The notes under the pieces were generated by a model. The model was not told where the DNA came from. It was given only the letters and a program-made list of their open reading frames with translations, and did not search any database. A program made the translations under genes and the position numbers. Below are positions 16,106 to 24,614 of a DNA stretch of 54,277 nt, piece by piece. Origin of the DNA: Arsukibacterium sp. UBA5043 (GTDB lineage Bacteria; Pseudomonadota; Gammaproteobacteria; Enterobacterales; Alteromonadaceae). Position 1 is the first letter of the stretch, and every line of letters starts with the position of its first letter. The DNA is taken from contig DIBV01000018.1 of NCBI GenBank assembly GCA_002415085.1, positions 1 to 54,277 on the forward strand, read 5' to 3'.

Positions 16106-17973
16106 TACTGGGCCTCCTGTGAGCTCAGCAATACCTGCTCCATTACTCTGGCAATAGCTTGTGTATTAAGGCGTCGCATTTCCAGCAGCTGTTCCCGCTC
16201 CTGCAAGCGCAACTGTTGTAAACCATGATTTAACTGGCCCAGGAGTTGTTGCTGCTGCTGTGCTACTGCAGCAGTAAACTGATTTTCCTGCGTTGTCAGG
16301 GCAGTTAGCTGCTGTTGCCGGCGCAGTAAATGCTCAGTTTTTCCGTCCAGTGCGTTTAAACGATTCAGGGCAATGTCAACCGCCTTTAGTTGAGTTGTCA
16401 GCTGTTGTTGTAGTTTGCCCAGCTGCCAGTGCCGTTCGGCCCGGTTGTATTGGTAGTGCCATTGTAAAATACCGCGCAAGCGCATTAAGCGTATTTCAGC
16501 GTCACGGACATCACGCCCCGCTGCCGTCAGGGCGGTCACCCTGTCCTGTGCCCTGCTTAGCATTCGCTGCAACTGAGCATAATTTTGTTCGGTGTCGTCC
16601 AGCCACAAGTGCTGCGCCATCGGCTGTTGTTGTGTCTCACTAATCCTGGCGGCCAGTTGCCCTGCCTGCTCCTGTAATGCCTGTTGTTTCGCTGTTAAAT
16701 CCGGCACCGAGCGGATCAGTAATTGTTGTTGTTGGTCCAGTTTAATTTGTACCACCTCAGCAAGGCGTACCATCTTGTCCTGGCGCTGCTGTTGCAGCTG
16801 CTGCAACTGCTGCAGGGCTCTTAACTGGTTATTCAGCTGAAACAACGGGGCATGCTGGCGCAGCTGATACTGCTGCCAACCGCTAAGCGTTTCAGGTTGT
16901 GCCAGTTGCGGCAGCTGCACGGCGCGGGCATATTCGCTGTTGGCCGCCAGTTGCTGCTGGTAAAACTGATCGGCCCAGCGATAGGCTGCCAGCGCATCTT
17001 GCTGTTGCAGAGCACGTTCAAACTGATTACCCAGCTGGTGGGCAGCCAGCCAACTGGCTGGCGCATAAGGATAGCGATCAATAAGCTGTTGTAGCACCGC
17101 TAGCAGGGTTGGGATTTGGCGGTTCTCAGTCAGCACGTCCCGGTACAGCATCATGGCCGATAAGGTCAGCACGCTATTGCTGGCAAATTCGCTCAGCACC
17201 TGTTGCGCATCGGCCCACTGTAGCTGGTCGACCAATAACCCCGCTTGCAGTAACTGCAGATAATCGGCCAGCGCCTGACGCTCATCGGCGTTGTTAAGTA
17301 ATGGCGTTGCCTCGCCCCAGCTAAATAACCGTTGCCAGAAACCTGACTGCGGCCCGGCTTGCAATTGACTGCGTAGCTGAGCTAATAACGCCAGGGCCGG
17401 TCCGGGTTGCTGTTGCTGGCGCAATGCCAGGATCTGATTAATCACCACATAAGGTAATTCACGTTGACCTGCCAGCCGGTTAAATACCTGACGATCAGCG
17501 ACGTTAGTTGCCGGCCAGCTCAGCAATTGCTGCAACAGCTCTGCCTGGCCGGCCAAGTCCTCCAAGGGCGCAGTCAGCTGATTAAGGTAGTGACGGGCCT
17601 GTTCATTATGTTGCTGTTCATATTGATAACGACTGAATTGCAGTAAGGCAATGTTCCGCAACTGACGCGGCAACTCACCACTGAGTGTCTGATCATCCAA
17701 TAACTTTTTTAATAAACTGGCGGTAGCCTCTGGCATATCCAGTTGCAGCAACAAACCCGCCTGTAACAAGCTGGCTTTTGCCGCCTTTTGTGGTGTCATC
17801 GACAAACGCAATAACGCCTGATAATAATCATCCTGGTAAAAATGCCACGCCGCCAGTCGGTATTGCTTTTCGCTTTGCATTAATGGCTCGGCGGCAACAG
17901 GCAGCAGCACGCCTGACACCAGCAGCGCCATCAGCAGACGTTTTATTAATTTGGGGATCAGTTGCCGGACCAT
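16105..17973 (-). CDS. Exported helical-repeat and coiled-coil protein (622 aa)
   Basis: A signal peptide (residues ~1-28, ending LPVAA) precedes TPR-like helices (YRLAAWHFYQDDYYQALLRL, PYAPASWLAAHQLGNQF). The second half is very Gln/Leu-rich with heptad-like spacing (residues ~380-600), which suggests a long coiled coil. It overlaps the previous gene by 16 bases and the next by 1, so all three are co-translated. It probably serves as a periplasmic strut or scaffold of the same complex. The Gln-rich composition makes family assignment by eye unreliable. Confidence 0.7.
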   Translation of the reverse strand: MVRQLIPKLIKRLLMALLVSGVLLPVAAEPLMQSEKQYRLAAWHFYQDDYYQALLRLSMTPQKAAKASLLQAGLLLQLDMPEATASLLKKLLDDQTLSGELPRQLRNIALLQFSRYQYEQQHNEQARHYLNQLTAPLEDLAGQAELLQQLLSWPATNVADRQVFNRLAGQRELPYVVINQILALRQQQQPGPALALLAQLRSQLQAGPQSGFWQRLFSWGEATPLLNNADERQALADYLQLLQAGLLVDQLQWADAQQVLSEFASNSVLTLSAMMLYRDVLTENRQIPTLLAVLQQLIDRYPYAPASWLAAHQLGNQFERALQQQDALAAYRWADQFYQQQLAANSEYARAVQLPQLAQPETLSGWQQYQLRQHAPLFQLNNQLRALQQLQQLQQQRQDKMVRLAEVVQIKLDQQQQLLIRSVPDLTAKQQALQEQAGQLAARISETQQQPMAQHLWLDDTEQNYAQLQRMLSRAQDRVTALTAAGRDVRDAEIRLMRLRGILQWHYQYNRAERHWQLGKLQQQLTTQLKAVDIALNRLNALDGKTEHLLRRQQQLTALTTQENQFTAAVAQQQQQLLGQLNHGLQQLRLQEREQLLEMRRLNTQAIARVMEQVLLSSQEAQ

Positions 17974-18497
17974 ACTTCTACACTGAAATCAGGTTGGTAA
18001 TCAGCGCTGCTGTCGGAGATTTTCAACTCCAGCAGCATCGCATCGTCGGCTTTAGTAAAGCGGTGACTGATGGCCCGCCGATAATCGCGGTCTTGCGGGC
18101 CTTTACCGACAAACACGGCGGTAAGCGTGTGCTCACCCGCGCGGATATTGCCTTTGTACAACGGCTGAATGGCGCCGCGCTGCAAGCCGTCCAGCTCGCT
18201 GGCAGTATACAGATGGGCATCAATTGACTCGTCATTCAGCTTCAGTTGAATGCTGTCCAGCCGGAAAAAGCTACCGGCATCAACCGAGACAAACACCGCC
18301 AGCTGGGTTTGCGGCGGAAACAATAATTCCTCTTCCAGTATAAACAGTTCACGATTCAAGGCTATCGCCTGCTGTTTTAACTGTTCCAGTTGCTGCTGGG
18401 CCGACGTTTCGGTGCTATCGGCGGCAGATACTGACAGTGCTGGCCATGCCAGCATCAGAACGCTAAGCAAAGCCGTGTTAACAAACTGAAATTTCAT
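17958..18497 (-). CDS. Exported protein with short coiled coil, unknown (179 aa)
   Basis: A signal peptide ends at ~25 (ALSVSAAD). A coiled-coil stretch follows at residues ~30-55 (QQQLEQLKQQAIALNRELFI), then a compact beta-rich domain (AVFVSVDAGSFFRLDSIQLKLN, HTLTAVFVGKGP). The protein starts 12 bases after the DUF3570 gene and overlaps the TPR gene that follows. It looks like a periplasmic partner linking the OM-type proteins to the TPR scaffold, but no family is recognised with confidence. Confidence 0.6.
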   Translation of the reverse strand: MKFQFVNTALLSVLMLAWPALSVSAADSTETSAQQQLEQLKQQAIALNRELFILEEELLFPPQTQLAVFVSVDAGSFFRLDSIQLKLNDESIDAHLYTASELDGLQRGAIQPLYKGNIRAGEHTLTAVFVGKGPQDRDYRRAISHRFTKADDAMLLELKISDSSADYQPDFSVEVWSGN

Positions 18498-18509
18498 GGT
18501 GCAACCCCA

Positions 18510-19643
18510 CTAAAAATAAACACTGAAAAAGGCCCGATACACGTTTGCAGTTAACCGGTACAAAGGCTCGGCACCTGCCTCGGTGTCGGCGACAGTGACG
18601 TTACGGAAATTATTGTAATTAAACCGGATATGATCCCACTCCAGATTAAGCTCTGGTTTGGCTGCCGGCCACCACGACCAGCTGGCAAAACGATAGCTGA
18701 CACCAAAGCCAATATTCAGGTTATTAAAATCACTGAGCTCTTTATCCCTGGCCATAAAGTTTTGCTGATTAGCAAATTGAAATAAGTCAGCATAGAAAGA
18801 TGCCTGGCCTTGCTGATACCAGCGCACATGACTATCAAATACCCAACGCTCACCAAACGGATGCACATACTCCAGTTCAGCATCAAAGGCCTGAATATCC
18901 CAACTGTCCTGATAATGGCGCAACGAGCCAGTCAGTGCCGCCCGGTACGGTAAATAAAATTTATTCACCAGCCCCAGCGCAAAGCTGTTGCGGGTATTGG
19001 GGTATCTTTCAAACTGATAGCCATAGCCAAGCTCTGCTAGCGGATCCAGGTACCGCACGCTGCGATAGGGATTATTTAAAAAACCCTGCTCCATATCCAC
19101 TTCAGCATTCAGAGCGCTGATCCAACGGGTGGTCAATACCTGAGTTATGCCCAGGCTATAACTGTATCGGCGTAATTCTTCACTGAAACTTTCATCACCG
19201 TTTCGACCAATTTCATCGTTACCTGCCGCCGCATTTAAGCTCAGGGTCGTCATGCCACCGAAAGAATCGTGCGCCACCCCAAAGGATATGGATTTCGCAT
19301 TGTAATCATCCTCATCGCTTTGTGCATAATTCAGTGACAAGATGCTGTTACCGGTGAGATAGTCCAGGCCTACCCGGCTTTCTATCCGGGTTTCAGTGTA
19401 AGCTGACGCCGTGGCAATCACATCAATTGAGGCGCCGGATACTGTATCCACATAGTAAAAGCCGGAAACCGACACCTGCTCCCCTATTTTGCTGCGAAGC
19501 ATCAGCGCCGGGCCATCAATAGATACCCCGCCGCCCTGATAACTATGGTGCATCAGGTCAACCCGGTTGTCAGGCAGAACGGCCGCCTGCAATGCGCCAC
19601 AAAGCAGCAACAGCGTCAGCAATGGCCACTTAGTTACAACCAC
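18510..19643 (-). CDS. DUF3570 outer-membrane protein (377 aa)
   Basis: The GTG at 19643 is chosen because GGAGG lies five bases upstream and a signal peptide (KWPLLTLLLLCGALQA) follows; longer readings to 19772 run through the DUF4266 gene. The mature part has the DUF3570 features SYQGGGVSIDGPALMLRS and YVDTVSGASIDV, then a long series of amphipathic strands and ends in Phe (FFSVYF), as for an outer-membrane barrel of 16 or so strands. It overlaps the DUF4266 stop by 14 bases. In my recollection DUF3570 and DUF4266 are habitual neighbours, often with TlpA and ApbE. Confidence 0.85.
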   Translation of the reverse strand: MVVTKWPLLTLLLLCGALQAAVLPDNRVDLMHHSYQGGGVSIDGPALMLRSKIGEQVSVSGFYYVDTVSGASIDVIATASAYTETRIESRVGLDYLTGNSILSLNYAQSDEDDYNAKSISFGVAHDSFGGMTTLSLNAAAGNDEIGRNGDESFSEELRRYSYSLGITQVLTTRWISALNAEVDMEQGFLNNPYRSVRYLDPLAELGYGYQFERYPNTRNSFALGLVNKFYLPYRAALTGSLRHYQDSWDIQAFDAELEYVHPFGERWVFDSHVRWYQQGQASFYADLFQFANQQNFMARDKELSDFNNLNIGFGVSYRFASWSWWPAAKPELNLEWDHIRFNYNNFRNVTVADTEAGAEPLYRLTANVYRAFFSVYF

Positions 19644-19878
19644 AACCGCCTCCACCACTGCCATCAGCACCTTTTGCTGCCTCACGCGAATCGCGCACAT
19701 GCGCACTGTGCTGCAACGCAATCGGATGGCGGCCAAAGGCCATAATCGGATCAGCAAGTTCTGCTCTCTCATATGGCTTTACCCAGGGTTCTATGCTGGC
19801 ACAGCCAGCCAGAGCCCCTAGCATCAGGGCTGCAACCAGCAGCTTAGTTGCGCAGCAGCGTCTTGATGTCATTTTCAT
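19630..19878 (-). CDS. DUF4266 small lipoprotein with Gly/Cys C-terminal tail (82 aa)
   Basis: The lipobox L-A-G-C defines a very small lipoprotein. The conserved centre (IEPWVKPYERAELADPIM) is the DUF4266 signature, and the protein ends GADGSGGGGCGCN. Two cysteines in a glycine-rich tail could bind metal, form a disulfide, or be modified; the neighbouring thioredoxin gene fits a thiol role. The start at 19878 overlaps the thioredoxin gene, and ATGs at 19890 or 19872 are alternatives; none has a strong ribosome site, consistent with coupling. Confidence 0.82.
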   Translation of the reverse strand: MKMTSRRCCATKLLVAALMLGALAGCASIEPWVKPYERAELADPIMAFGRHPIALQHSAHVRDSREAAKGADGSGGGGCGCN

Positions 19879-20353
19879 ACTTTTGCTCATAGCCCGGTTT
19901 GTAACCACGGTGCACACTGTGCACATCACCGTCTTTGTTAATAATTACCGTGGTCGGCATAGCCTGCACCTGATAGCTTGCCGACACACTGTTTTCTGTA
20001 TCAAACAGAATAGGAAAATCGACCCGGGTTTTACTCAGATACTTCTGGGCGGCACTGCTATCTGCCTCGACATTCACTCCCCATACCTGCACCCCCAGTG
20101 GCTGATATTTGCTGGCCAGCTTATCCAGCTCCGGCATTTCCTGAATACAGGGGCCACACCAACTGGCCCAGAAATTCAGCACGATAATATCGCCGCGCTG
20201 CTCCGCCAGCCGCAGATTAACGCCGCTTAACGCTTTCAGGGTAAAATCAGGGGCTACTGCACGCTGATCGGCACTCGTATTGTTACTGGTACTGGCACTT
20301 TGGGCACTTAATGGCAGCACGGTTAACAGCAAACCTAATAACAGTGTTTTCAT
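19844..20353 (-). CDS. TlpA-like exported thioredoxin (169 aa)
   Basis: A signal peptide ends at about residue 20 (SAQSA). The thioredoxin fold has the active site W-C66-G-P-C69 within NFWASWCGPCIQEMPEL and the cis-proline loop AMPTT. TlpA/ResA-like proteins keep periplasmic cysteines reduced, for example CxxCH sites before heme attachment. The operon has at least three heme c proteins and a Cys-tailed DUF4266 protein, both plausible clients. The gene overlaps DUF4266 by 35 bases. Confidence 0.9.
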   Translation of the reverse strand: MKTLLLGLLLTVLPLSAQSASTSNNTSADQRAVAPDFTLKALSGVNLRLAEQRGDIIVLNFWASWCGPCIQEMPELDKLASKYQPLGVQVWGVNVEADSSAAQKYLSKTRVDFPILFDTENSVSASYQVQAMPTTVIINKDGDVHSVHRGYKPGYEQKYENDIKTLLRN

Positions 20354-20369
20354 ACAACTTTCCCATTAG

Positions 20370-21011
20370 TTAAAAATAGACGGCAAGACCCAACGCCACA
20401 TTGAGGTTATGAGTCGTTTTACTTTCCGCTAAAATAGTGGTTTCAAACACATAGTCGGTTACCACTAAATCTAACGCCAGCCAGTCGGTCATATACACCC
20501 GAAACTGGCTACCGAGTTTAAACGCAAATACTTTGTCTCCGGCAAAATCGACATTGCCGGCACCGGCAAATAACGACCACCCGGTATTCACGGCATAATG
20601 ACGGCCCAGGTATACCTGGCCAGGCAGCAACACATAGCCGAGTTCCGCACCGTAATAAAGCCATTCCCGCTCGCTGTCAGTTAATAAAGGCGCTGCGCCA
20701 CTTAACCGCTCATACGACGTCAGGCCGGCTTTGGCCATCGCATATTCGGCACTGATATATAAATCTTCATTAATATGATAACTCAGCTGCATGGCGGCCA
20801 GGCCACTGCTGCCAAAGTCCTCTATAGCTAAAATGCCGCCCCGTAAGGCAACCACAAAATTTTCGGTATCCAGCCGCGCCGGGATCACGTCTGATTGCGC
20901 TATTTGCGGTTCAATCCTGGTAGTGCTGTCGCTCCCTTGCTGCGCAACAGCCAGCGGGGATAACAACAATAAAGCGCTGACTAAAACGCCAGACGTAATC
21001 CTATTAACCAT
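20370..21011 (-). CDS. Outer-membrane beta-barrel domain protein (213 aa)
   Basis: A signal peptide (ending LSPLAVA) is followed by a barrel of alternating strands with C-terminal aromatic residue (LAVYF). The pattern LDTENFVVALRGGILAIEDFG and AAMQLSYHINEDLYISAEYA resembles the small barrel family first noted in myxobacteria (outer membrane beta-barrel domain, myxobacterial type), often near AgmX-type genes. The start lies within the SH3 gene's last 31 bases. It could be an outer-membrane anchor point for the motor complex. Confidence 0.72.
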   Translation of the reverse strand: MVNRITSGVLVSALLLLSPLAVAQQGSDSTTRIEPQIAQSDVIPARLDTENFVVALRGGILAIEDFGSSGLAAMQLSYHINEDLYISAEYAMAKAGLTSYERLSGAAPLLTDSEREWLYYGAELGYVLLPGQVYLGRHYAVNTGWSLFAGAGNVDFAGDKVFAFKLGSQFRVYMTDWLALDLVVTDYVFETTILAESKTTHNLNVALGLAVYF

Positions 21012-21694
21012 GTATTCGTCTCTTCGTTAATATCGCGGTCGGTACTGACCAGCGTTCTGCGATAGCGCAGGTTTGCCTGTGCCCGCTCGGTCAGCGGATA
21101 GTTCAAACCAAATTCCATTGTCGCCAGCGGGCTGCGACGTTCTTCTGTTTGCACCAGCACGGTACGCGGTCGGGTTAACAGCACACCACCGCCTAATGCC
21201 ACATAAGGCGACACCTGCCAATGCGGCCATGGGCTGACACTCAGTTGCAGCAAATATTGCTGGCTGCTGGCTTGCTGACCGCTACCCTGGCCAGCACTCA
21301 GTTCAACAGCCACAACGTCAGAAAACAAATAACTGCCACTAAGCTGGTAATAGCTGGTGCCGGCAAAATCTCCTGCTGCTAATCCAAGCTGCCACTGCCG
21401 CTGGTTTTGCTCAGCCTGCCACAGCGCAGTGATACTCTGCTCAGCGCCAGGCGGGTATAAATAATTCAGATCTGCCGCTGCCAGCCATAACTGCTGCTGG
21501 CGAAACTGCACTTTTACCCAGCCTGTGCGCTGCATCAGCAATTGCAGACTGTCGTCTTTTAATGCCACCTCAACCACCGGATAACCGCGACCAGGACCGG
21601 TGCGCAAATCTACATAGTCTTTTTGCACTACAACCTGTTGGGCCAGCGCCGGTGCCACTAACACAAAAATCATTATCAAGCCGAACCAGCGCAT
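20981..21694 (-). CDS. Exported SH3-domain and beta-barrel-like protein (237 aa)
   Basis: After a signal peptide (ending APALAQ), residues ~20-75 form a bacterial SH3 domain (VDLRTGPGRGYPVVEVALKDD, WVKVQFRQQQLWLAAADL), which usually binds peptidoglycan or peptides. Residues ~95-237 have the alternating-strand look of a small barrel, ending in Phe (GLRLAF). The ATG directly abuts the stop of the heme lipoprotein gene. The combination could tether the outer membrane to the cell wall. Confidence 0.7.
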   Translation of the reverse strand: MRWFGLIMIFVLVAPALAQQVVVQKDYVDLRTGPGRGYPVVEVALKDDSLQLLMQRTGWVKVQFRQQQLWLAAADLNYLYPPGAEQSITALWQAEQNQRQWQLGLAAGDFAGTSYYQLSGSYLFSDVVAVELSAGQGSGQQASSQQYLLQLSVSPWPHWQVSPYVALGGGVLLTRPRTVLVQTEERRSPLATMEFGLNYPLTERAQANLRYRRTLVSTDRDINEETNTWLIGLRLAF

Positions 21695-24301
21695 TTAGTC
21701 GGGCTCCACGGCAAATGGCGAGTTGTAATACTGCGCGCCCATATCCAGCCAATGGCTTAGTAGTCGTAGCTCTGCTGCGGATAAATACCCCAGATGGCTG
21801 CCGTCCTGGGAAAATTGCTGAAAAAATCGCTGACTGGCCCGGGCGCCACCGGCCCGCATGCTTGCCGGTACGTTTACCGTCACCATTACCGGGATTGGAT
21901 CGCCGTTTTCATCCAGGATTAGTTCGCCATCAGCATCTCGTAAAAATACCGGATTGCCATTAGCGTCTACCGCTTGCACTAAACGATCGACCAGCACACC
22001 ACCAATTAGCTCTTGCTCATTATCGTTGCTAAGCAACTCGCGATAACTGGCAAACTGCTCAGCCTGAATATCTGAGGCCTGATCTGTCAGCTCCAGTTGC
22101 ACGGCAGGCACCGTGGCATTGCCCGCTGCATCGGTCCGGCTATGACAGCTGACACAGGTGTTATCCCGTACTAATTCATTGGTTACCGGATCAAACTGCC
22201 GGCGATCGCGTTGCCACAATGGCTGAATATGGCTCGGATAATCGATCCGTAACCGGCAGGCGGCCTGCCAGCTATCAAAACAATCGAGGCCAATCGGTGC
22301 GTTAGTCTCAAGATCAGTAAACTGATTCAGTTCAGCCGGATCTGGCTGACGCAGCGCCGGATCGGTCCAGATATCTTCAAAAATCAAACCGGCACTGAGC
22401 GTTGGCTCACCTAACAGGCGGGCCATGGTCTGAGCCATCGTTTCGCCTGGGTTTGGGGGTAATAGTGGATTGGCGTTAGGGAAAGAACCTGTCGCACTAG
22501 CCGGGCCGGGATTAATACTGGGCCATTCACCGCTTTGCCTGCCATGTGGCCGGGTATTATTGGCCGCATGGCAACCGTTACAACTTAACGTTTCGCCGGC
22601 CGCCAGGGTAATCCACTGCTGATGTTGGGGGGATACTGCCTGGCCCTCACTGTTGAGCAAACTCAGCGCCAATGGCACATTCGCCGGCACTTTAACCCTA
22701 ACCGAGCCGTCCGGTTGCACCGGGGTGATGCCAACAAGCTCACGCATCAACTGCCGCCGGTTTACGCCAAACGCAAAGTTGGGTACTTCGCGCACGTCTT
22801 CCGGCGGAATAGGTACGCCCCGAACCAGACTCAGATAACGCACCGGCCTTTGCGCAGCATTGGTTTGCATCGGATCGGCCAACTGGGCAACCGGCAGTGT
22901 CGCTTCGCCACCAATGTCGTAGACACTGCGAATATCTAAAATAGCTTCGCCATTTGCCGCTAACTGAGCATCGGCGTCAGGATTGGCCGGTAAAAATACC
23001 GGCCGGGTGTATTGCTGCAATACCACGGCTTCAGTCAGTAATTGCTGTTCAGTGCCAAGCTTAACCGGCACCTGGGTTTGCTTCACTAAATCAAATAACC
23101 ATAAACCAAATAACGGGCTTGCTGCAGGGTAAGCTGCTGGATCATCCAGTTGATTACAACTGGTAATCGCCTCATCTACCACTACCCTGCATGGTGACCA
23201 ACTCACCAGAAACCTTTCAGAGCCATCTCGCAAGGCAAAAACATCCTGAACCAGACCCGCAGCTTCCGGCCGGCTTGAATTATCAAAATTCCACGGTAAC
23301 AACGGCGTTTGCGCGGGTAAGTTCAGGACTTCCTGATACAGCGGTTGCTCGTTGTCACTGGCCAGTGCCAGCGCTATTTGCACCGGCATGGTATTTAAGC
23401 GCTCCTGGCCACGATTGCGCAGCAAAGCCGCAACCTCACCATTGGCTAATACCCGCGGCTTTGCAAAATCAACCTGGCTGTTTCCCGGCCCGGTTTGATG
23501 GGAATGCCAGCCATATACCAGCTGATTAGCCGAACCATCAGGCCGCATCTGATACCAGTTAAACATGTTGCGATCGCTTTGATTGTCCCAGCGACTATAT
23601 AAAATATGACCATCAGCCAGCACCACCGGATACAGGTCGTGACTCAGGTTGAAACTAATTTGTTCAATGTCAGAACCGTCGGCATTCATCACATGCAGGT
23701 TAAACGCCGGGCCTTGTAAATCTTCATGCAAGCCGCTGTATTGCGGCTTAAATTCGTCCAGCAGAATTTGGCGGGCTTTCTGTTGCCGGGTCGAGCTGAA
23801 CACAATCCGGCCGTCGGCCAGAAATCCCGGGCTGATATCATGGCCCTGCTCGGCCAGCAGCGGGTCAGCAATCACCGGTGCAACGGTATTGGTACTGCGC
23901 GTGTAGCGCCACAGGCTCCAGCTCGGTTGCAGTTCTTCGGCTACGTCTTCAAGTTCTGGCGGGCGCAGTGCAAACAATACGGTGTCGCCATCGGGTGATA
24001 ACGCCAGATCTTTGACATCGTAAGGTGCATCGGCAAATAAGTCTGCCAGTAACTCACGCTCTGCTGACTGGGCAAAAGCATTTTGTTTAATGAACAGCTG
24101 TGCGCCGGGATTAAATGCCTCTGGGGCAACCAGATCAGGTTGATATGGTTCCCCCTGCTGGTCCAGCAATGGCCGGGCAACAAATGCTAATGGATATTCC
24201 TGTGCCACCGGATCGTTAGGTTCGTCTTGTACGCTGATATCGGCATTACAACCCACCAGACAGGATAAACAGGCCAGTAACAGAAAAGTGTGTTTAATCA
24301 T
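21695..24301 (-). CDS. HzsA-related heme c lipoprotein (868 aa)
   Basis: The first gene of the 18-gene run. A lipobox V-G-C18 is followed by beta-propeller-like repeats (LALSPDGDTVLFAL, FLADGRIVFSSTR, HVMNADGSDIEQISF), a middle domain, and two CxxCH heme sites, CNGCH near residue 573 and CVSCH near 715. This order (propeller, middle domain, heme c) is that of proteins annotated as related to hydrazine synthase alpha. No other hydrazine-synthase subunit is present, so a real hydrazine function is very unlikely. EF-hand-like acid loops near 790-810 (DANGNPVFLRDADGE) suggest calcium binding. Confidence 0.8.
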   Translation of the reverse strand: MIKHTFLLLACLSCLVGCNADISVQDEPNDPVAQEYPLAFVARPLLDQQGEPYQPDLVAPEAFNPGAQLFIKQNAFAQSAERELLADLFADAPYDVKDLALSPDGDTVLFALRPPELEDVAEELQPSWSLWRYTRSTNTVAPVIADPLLAEQGHDISPGFLADGRIVFSSTRQQKARQILLDEFKPQYSGLHEDLQGPAFNLHVMNADGSDIEQISFNLSHDLYPVVLADGHILYSRWDNQSDRNMFNWYQMRPDGSANQLVYGWHSHQTGPGNSQVDFAKPRVLANGEVAALLRNRGQERLNTMPVQIALALASDNEQPLYQEVLNLPAQTPLLPWNFDNSSRPEAAGLVQDVFALRDGSERFLVSWSPCRVVVDEAITSCNQLDDPAAYPAASPLFGLWLFDLVKQTQVPVKLGTEQQLLTEAVVLQQYTRPVFLPANPDADAQLAANGEAILDIRSVYDIGGEATLPVAQLADPMQTNAAQRPVRYLSLVRGVPIPPEDVREVPNFAFGVNRRQLMRELVGITPVQPDGSVRVKVPANVPLALSLLNSEGQAVSPQHQQWITLAAGETLSCNGCHAANNTRPHGRQSGEWPSINPGPASATGSFPNANPLLPPNPGETMAQTMARLLGEPTLSAGLIFEDIWTDPALRQPDPAELNQFTDLETNAPIGLDCFDSWQAACRLRIDYPSHIQPLWQRDRRQFDPVTNELVRDNTCVSCHSRTDAAGNATVPAVQLELTDQASDIQAEQFASYRELLSNDNEQELIGGVLVDRLVQAVDANGNPVFLRDADGELILDENGDPIPVMVTVNVPASMRAGGARASQRFFQQFSQDGSHLGYLSAAELRLLSHWLDMGAQYYNSPFAVEPD

Positions 24302-24570
24302 TATGAGTAGTACCGGCCACCTACAGCGATGACAACAATGTTAAAAAAAAACGTTTTTAAGTAAAAAACAGGCTTATCAGATTACCGTTGGCTATACGAC
24401 AGGGCAAGATAAAATTTTACAGTTCAGGGGGCTGGCAACTTCACTGTGACGTTTATCACCACCATAACCGTTTGGCTGTTTTCGGGTTTAACTGCAGTCT
24501 CAACCATTTATAACAGGATAACGCCACATTTACCTGTTCTGTGCTGGCGTTTTTTCAACGGCAAAAAAGC
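24302..24570. other. Leader region of the large operon with crossing hairpins
   Basis: No coding frame is convincing. A weak sigma-70-like pair, TTGCCC (24402-24407) and TAATCT (24379-24384) with 17-base spacing, reads toward the operon. On the plus strand AACGCCA at 24520 pairs with TGGCGTT at 24545 followed by a T-run, and ACAGG at 24513 pairs with CCTGT at 24533; the two stems cross. The region could be an attenuating leader or a small RNA. Confidence 0.35.
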
Positions 24571-24600
24571 AAAAAAGCCAGCAAAAATGCTGGCTTTTTT
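24571..24600 (-). terminator. Rho-independent terminator of recA
   Basis: A 12-base perfect stem (AAAAAAGCCAGC with GCTGGCTTTTTT, 6-base loop) lies 15 bases past the recA stop, with T-rich sequence on the minus-strand side. The symmetry means it could also stop plus-strand transcripts. Confidence 0.85.
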
Positions 24601-24614
24601 ATAGTATAAAAGTA

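Noticed and set aside
19664-19772. Upstream ATG starts for the DUF3570 gene
   Set aside because: They lie inside the DUF4266 gene in another frame and would add a long non-signal leader; the GTG at 19643 has GGAGG at the right distance.
21695-24301. Anammox-type hydrazine synthesis
   Set aside because: Only an alpha-like protein is present, with no beta/gamma subunits or hydrazine dehydrogenase, in a gammaproteobacterial setting.
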